64,000 bases of DNA from Pleodorina starrii (lineage: Eukaryota; Chlorophyta; Chlorophyceae; Chlamydomonadales; Volvocaceae): contig BRXU01000014.1 of the NCBI GenBank assembly GCA_030267565.1, forward strand, positions 966,001 through 1,030,000. Direction: 5' to 3'. The position numbers and the translations under genes are program-made. Positions 63,201-64,000 of this stretch are shown here, piece after piece (the first letter of the stretch is position 1; each line of letters begins with the position of its first letter). Under the pieces are notes generated by a model. The model worked only from the letters and a program-made list of their open reading frames with translations, made no database searches and was not told where the DNA came from.

Positions 63201-64000
63201 CGCACAAACTGCTCCTCGCCGCCAGCTGCCGGCGGACCTCCGGCGCCTCCACATCCTCTCCAGTCCGCTTCCGCCGGCGCCGACTGGCCCCCACATAGCC
63301 TGCACCGCCCCTCAAAGGTGATGCTGGACAAATGGAGCTGCTTGGCCGTATAGTTCGACAGGCGATCAGCGGCTGCGCTGCAGTCTACCTCGAACGGCTC
63401 TCGGTCGACCGCAGTGGGGGCGCTGAAGCTGACCTGAACGCAGAGGCCGCAGGCCGGCGGCGGCCGCGGCGGCAGTGACGGCGGGCGAGGCGGCGGCGGG
63501 GGTGGAGGGGGTGAGGGCGGCAGCGGCTGTGGAGGCGGGAGCAGCAGCGAGGCGGAGGTTTCGTAGCAGGTCCCCAAAGAGTCGACTAGAGTCACAGGGC
63601 AGATGTTGCCCTGCTGTTTCGCCCGCTTTTCCACGGAGCCGCAAAGGCTCGCAGACGAGATGCAGTCTGTGTCCTTCAGCTTCAGGCAGAGGCGCGTGCC
63701 GCGCTTGGCGTCGCTCCTGAATCCGAGGCCCGTAAGCTGCAGGACGGGGCCCCTTGAAGCCGCCGCGTCGCAGCCAGTGAGGTTGGCGCCCACGTCGACT
63801 TGCTGGCTGTCCAAGGTGAGTGTCGCGGACGCCTGAGCGCGTGCGTTGCAGCAGGCCGGACCTGCGGGACCGGGAGAGAAGCTGAACGGACGCTGCAGGG
63901 TTCTACGATGGCGTGTGGTTCCGGATCCGCCCCGGTTTTGGCTTACCTAGTGTTATGTTCATGGCATCTAGTACTGGGCAGCCGTCAGGTCGGTCACACT
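60274..64000 (-). CDS. Pherophorin-type extracellular matrix glycoprotein (5' end outside window)
   Basis: Minus-strand exons: >64000-63947, 63861-61658, 61131-61054, 60630-60274. Introns are GT-AG and phases agree. About 895 residues are visible. It begins inside a pherophorin (DUF3707) domain (CDRPDGCPVLDAMNITLGP, then ACCN). Three Cys-rich modules follow, starting CGLCVQVSF, CEVCVTVSI and CTLCFSMTT, each preceded by a Pro/Ser hinge: PPPP runs, three copies of PPAPPQPPSP, and a run of 13 prolines. It ends with a second pherophorin domain (GIPCSVNAGNATGPFQL, LTCFQLDA, DCNGDTTLMGLI) and the typical CCP near the C-terminus (SDSCCPSASISV). Pherophorins are secreted hydroxyproline-rich glycoproteins of the volvocine extracellular matrix. 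The internal modules make this longer than the common two-domain form. The donor at 61658 is chosen as GTGAGG; GTGGTG three bases earlier is possible. Confidence 0.88.
62105..62275 (-). repeat. Proline-rich hinge repeat of the pherophorin
   Basis: CCN-rich low-complexity DNA encoding PPPP/SPPP runs between the second and third Cys-rich modules. Similar hinges lie at about 62715-62935 (tandem 30-bp units) and about 63450-63545. Such hinges are substrates for prolyl hydroxylation and O-glycosylation in this family. Confidence 0.8.

Noticed and set aside
1..64000. tRNA, rRNA genes or CRISPR arrays
   Set aside because: No tRNA cloverleaf with both boxes, no rRNA segment and no regularly spaced repeat array was seen. 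The B-box matches at 26641 and 34758 belong to the dispersed SINE-like repeat.

Overview
The window is nuclear DNA of a volvocine-type green alga (Chlamydomonas/Volvox relatives). The evidence is GC-rich sequence, genes cut into many short exons by GT-AG introns, abundant simple repeats, and a pherophorin gene with proline-rich hinges, an extracellular-matrix family typical of volvocine algae. I cannot name the species.

Layout. (1) About 2-5371, plus strand: the 3' part of an 11-exon GT-B (GT4-like) glycosyltransferase. (2) 6663-13698, plus strand: a complete 13-exon coiled-coil gene (577 aa) with a C-terminal domain that looks like a C1q/TNF-type jelly roll. (3) 13371-56700: a head-to-tail tandem duplication with a 21.5 kb unit. 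Each unit starts inside the last exon of the coiled-coil gene and carries a 20-exon gene for a very large (about 3,400 aa) surface protein. That protein has a signal peptide, a long Chlamydia-Pmp-like (GGAI/FxxN) beta-helix, a Cys-rich GCC2/GCC3-like stretch, and about eight C-terminal membrane segments. (4) 56700-60273: no recognisable gene. (5) 60274-64000, minus strand: the 3' part of a pherophorin whose 5' end lies outside the window.

The two large genes are paralogues with the same 20 exons and intron phases, but each carries a different lesion. Copy 1 (15755-34632) has a net +4 nt change in exon 10. It would leave a 2,348-aa secreted ectodomain without membrane segments. Copy 2 (37266-56673) has a 5'-truncated LINE inserted in exon 3, with an exact 22-bp target-site duplication. 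It separates the signal-peptide exon from an otherwise open ectodomain and membrane module. Mobile elements, minisatellite changes, a palindromic templated insertion and a local tract of perfect identity distinguish the copies, so the duplication is unlikely to be an assembly duplicate.

Functionally, the glycosyltransferase (secretory pathway), the pherophorin (extracellular matrix) and the large Pmp-repeat proteins (cell surface) all fit the making or sensing of the extracellular surface. That link is inference from families and position only. Exon coordinates come from manual reading of splice sites, reading-frame continuity and comparison of the two copies. No transcript data were available.
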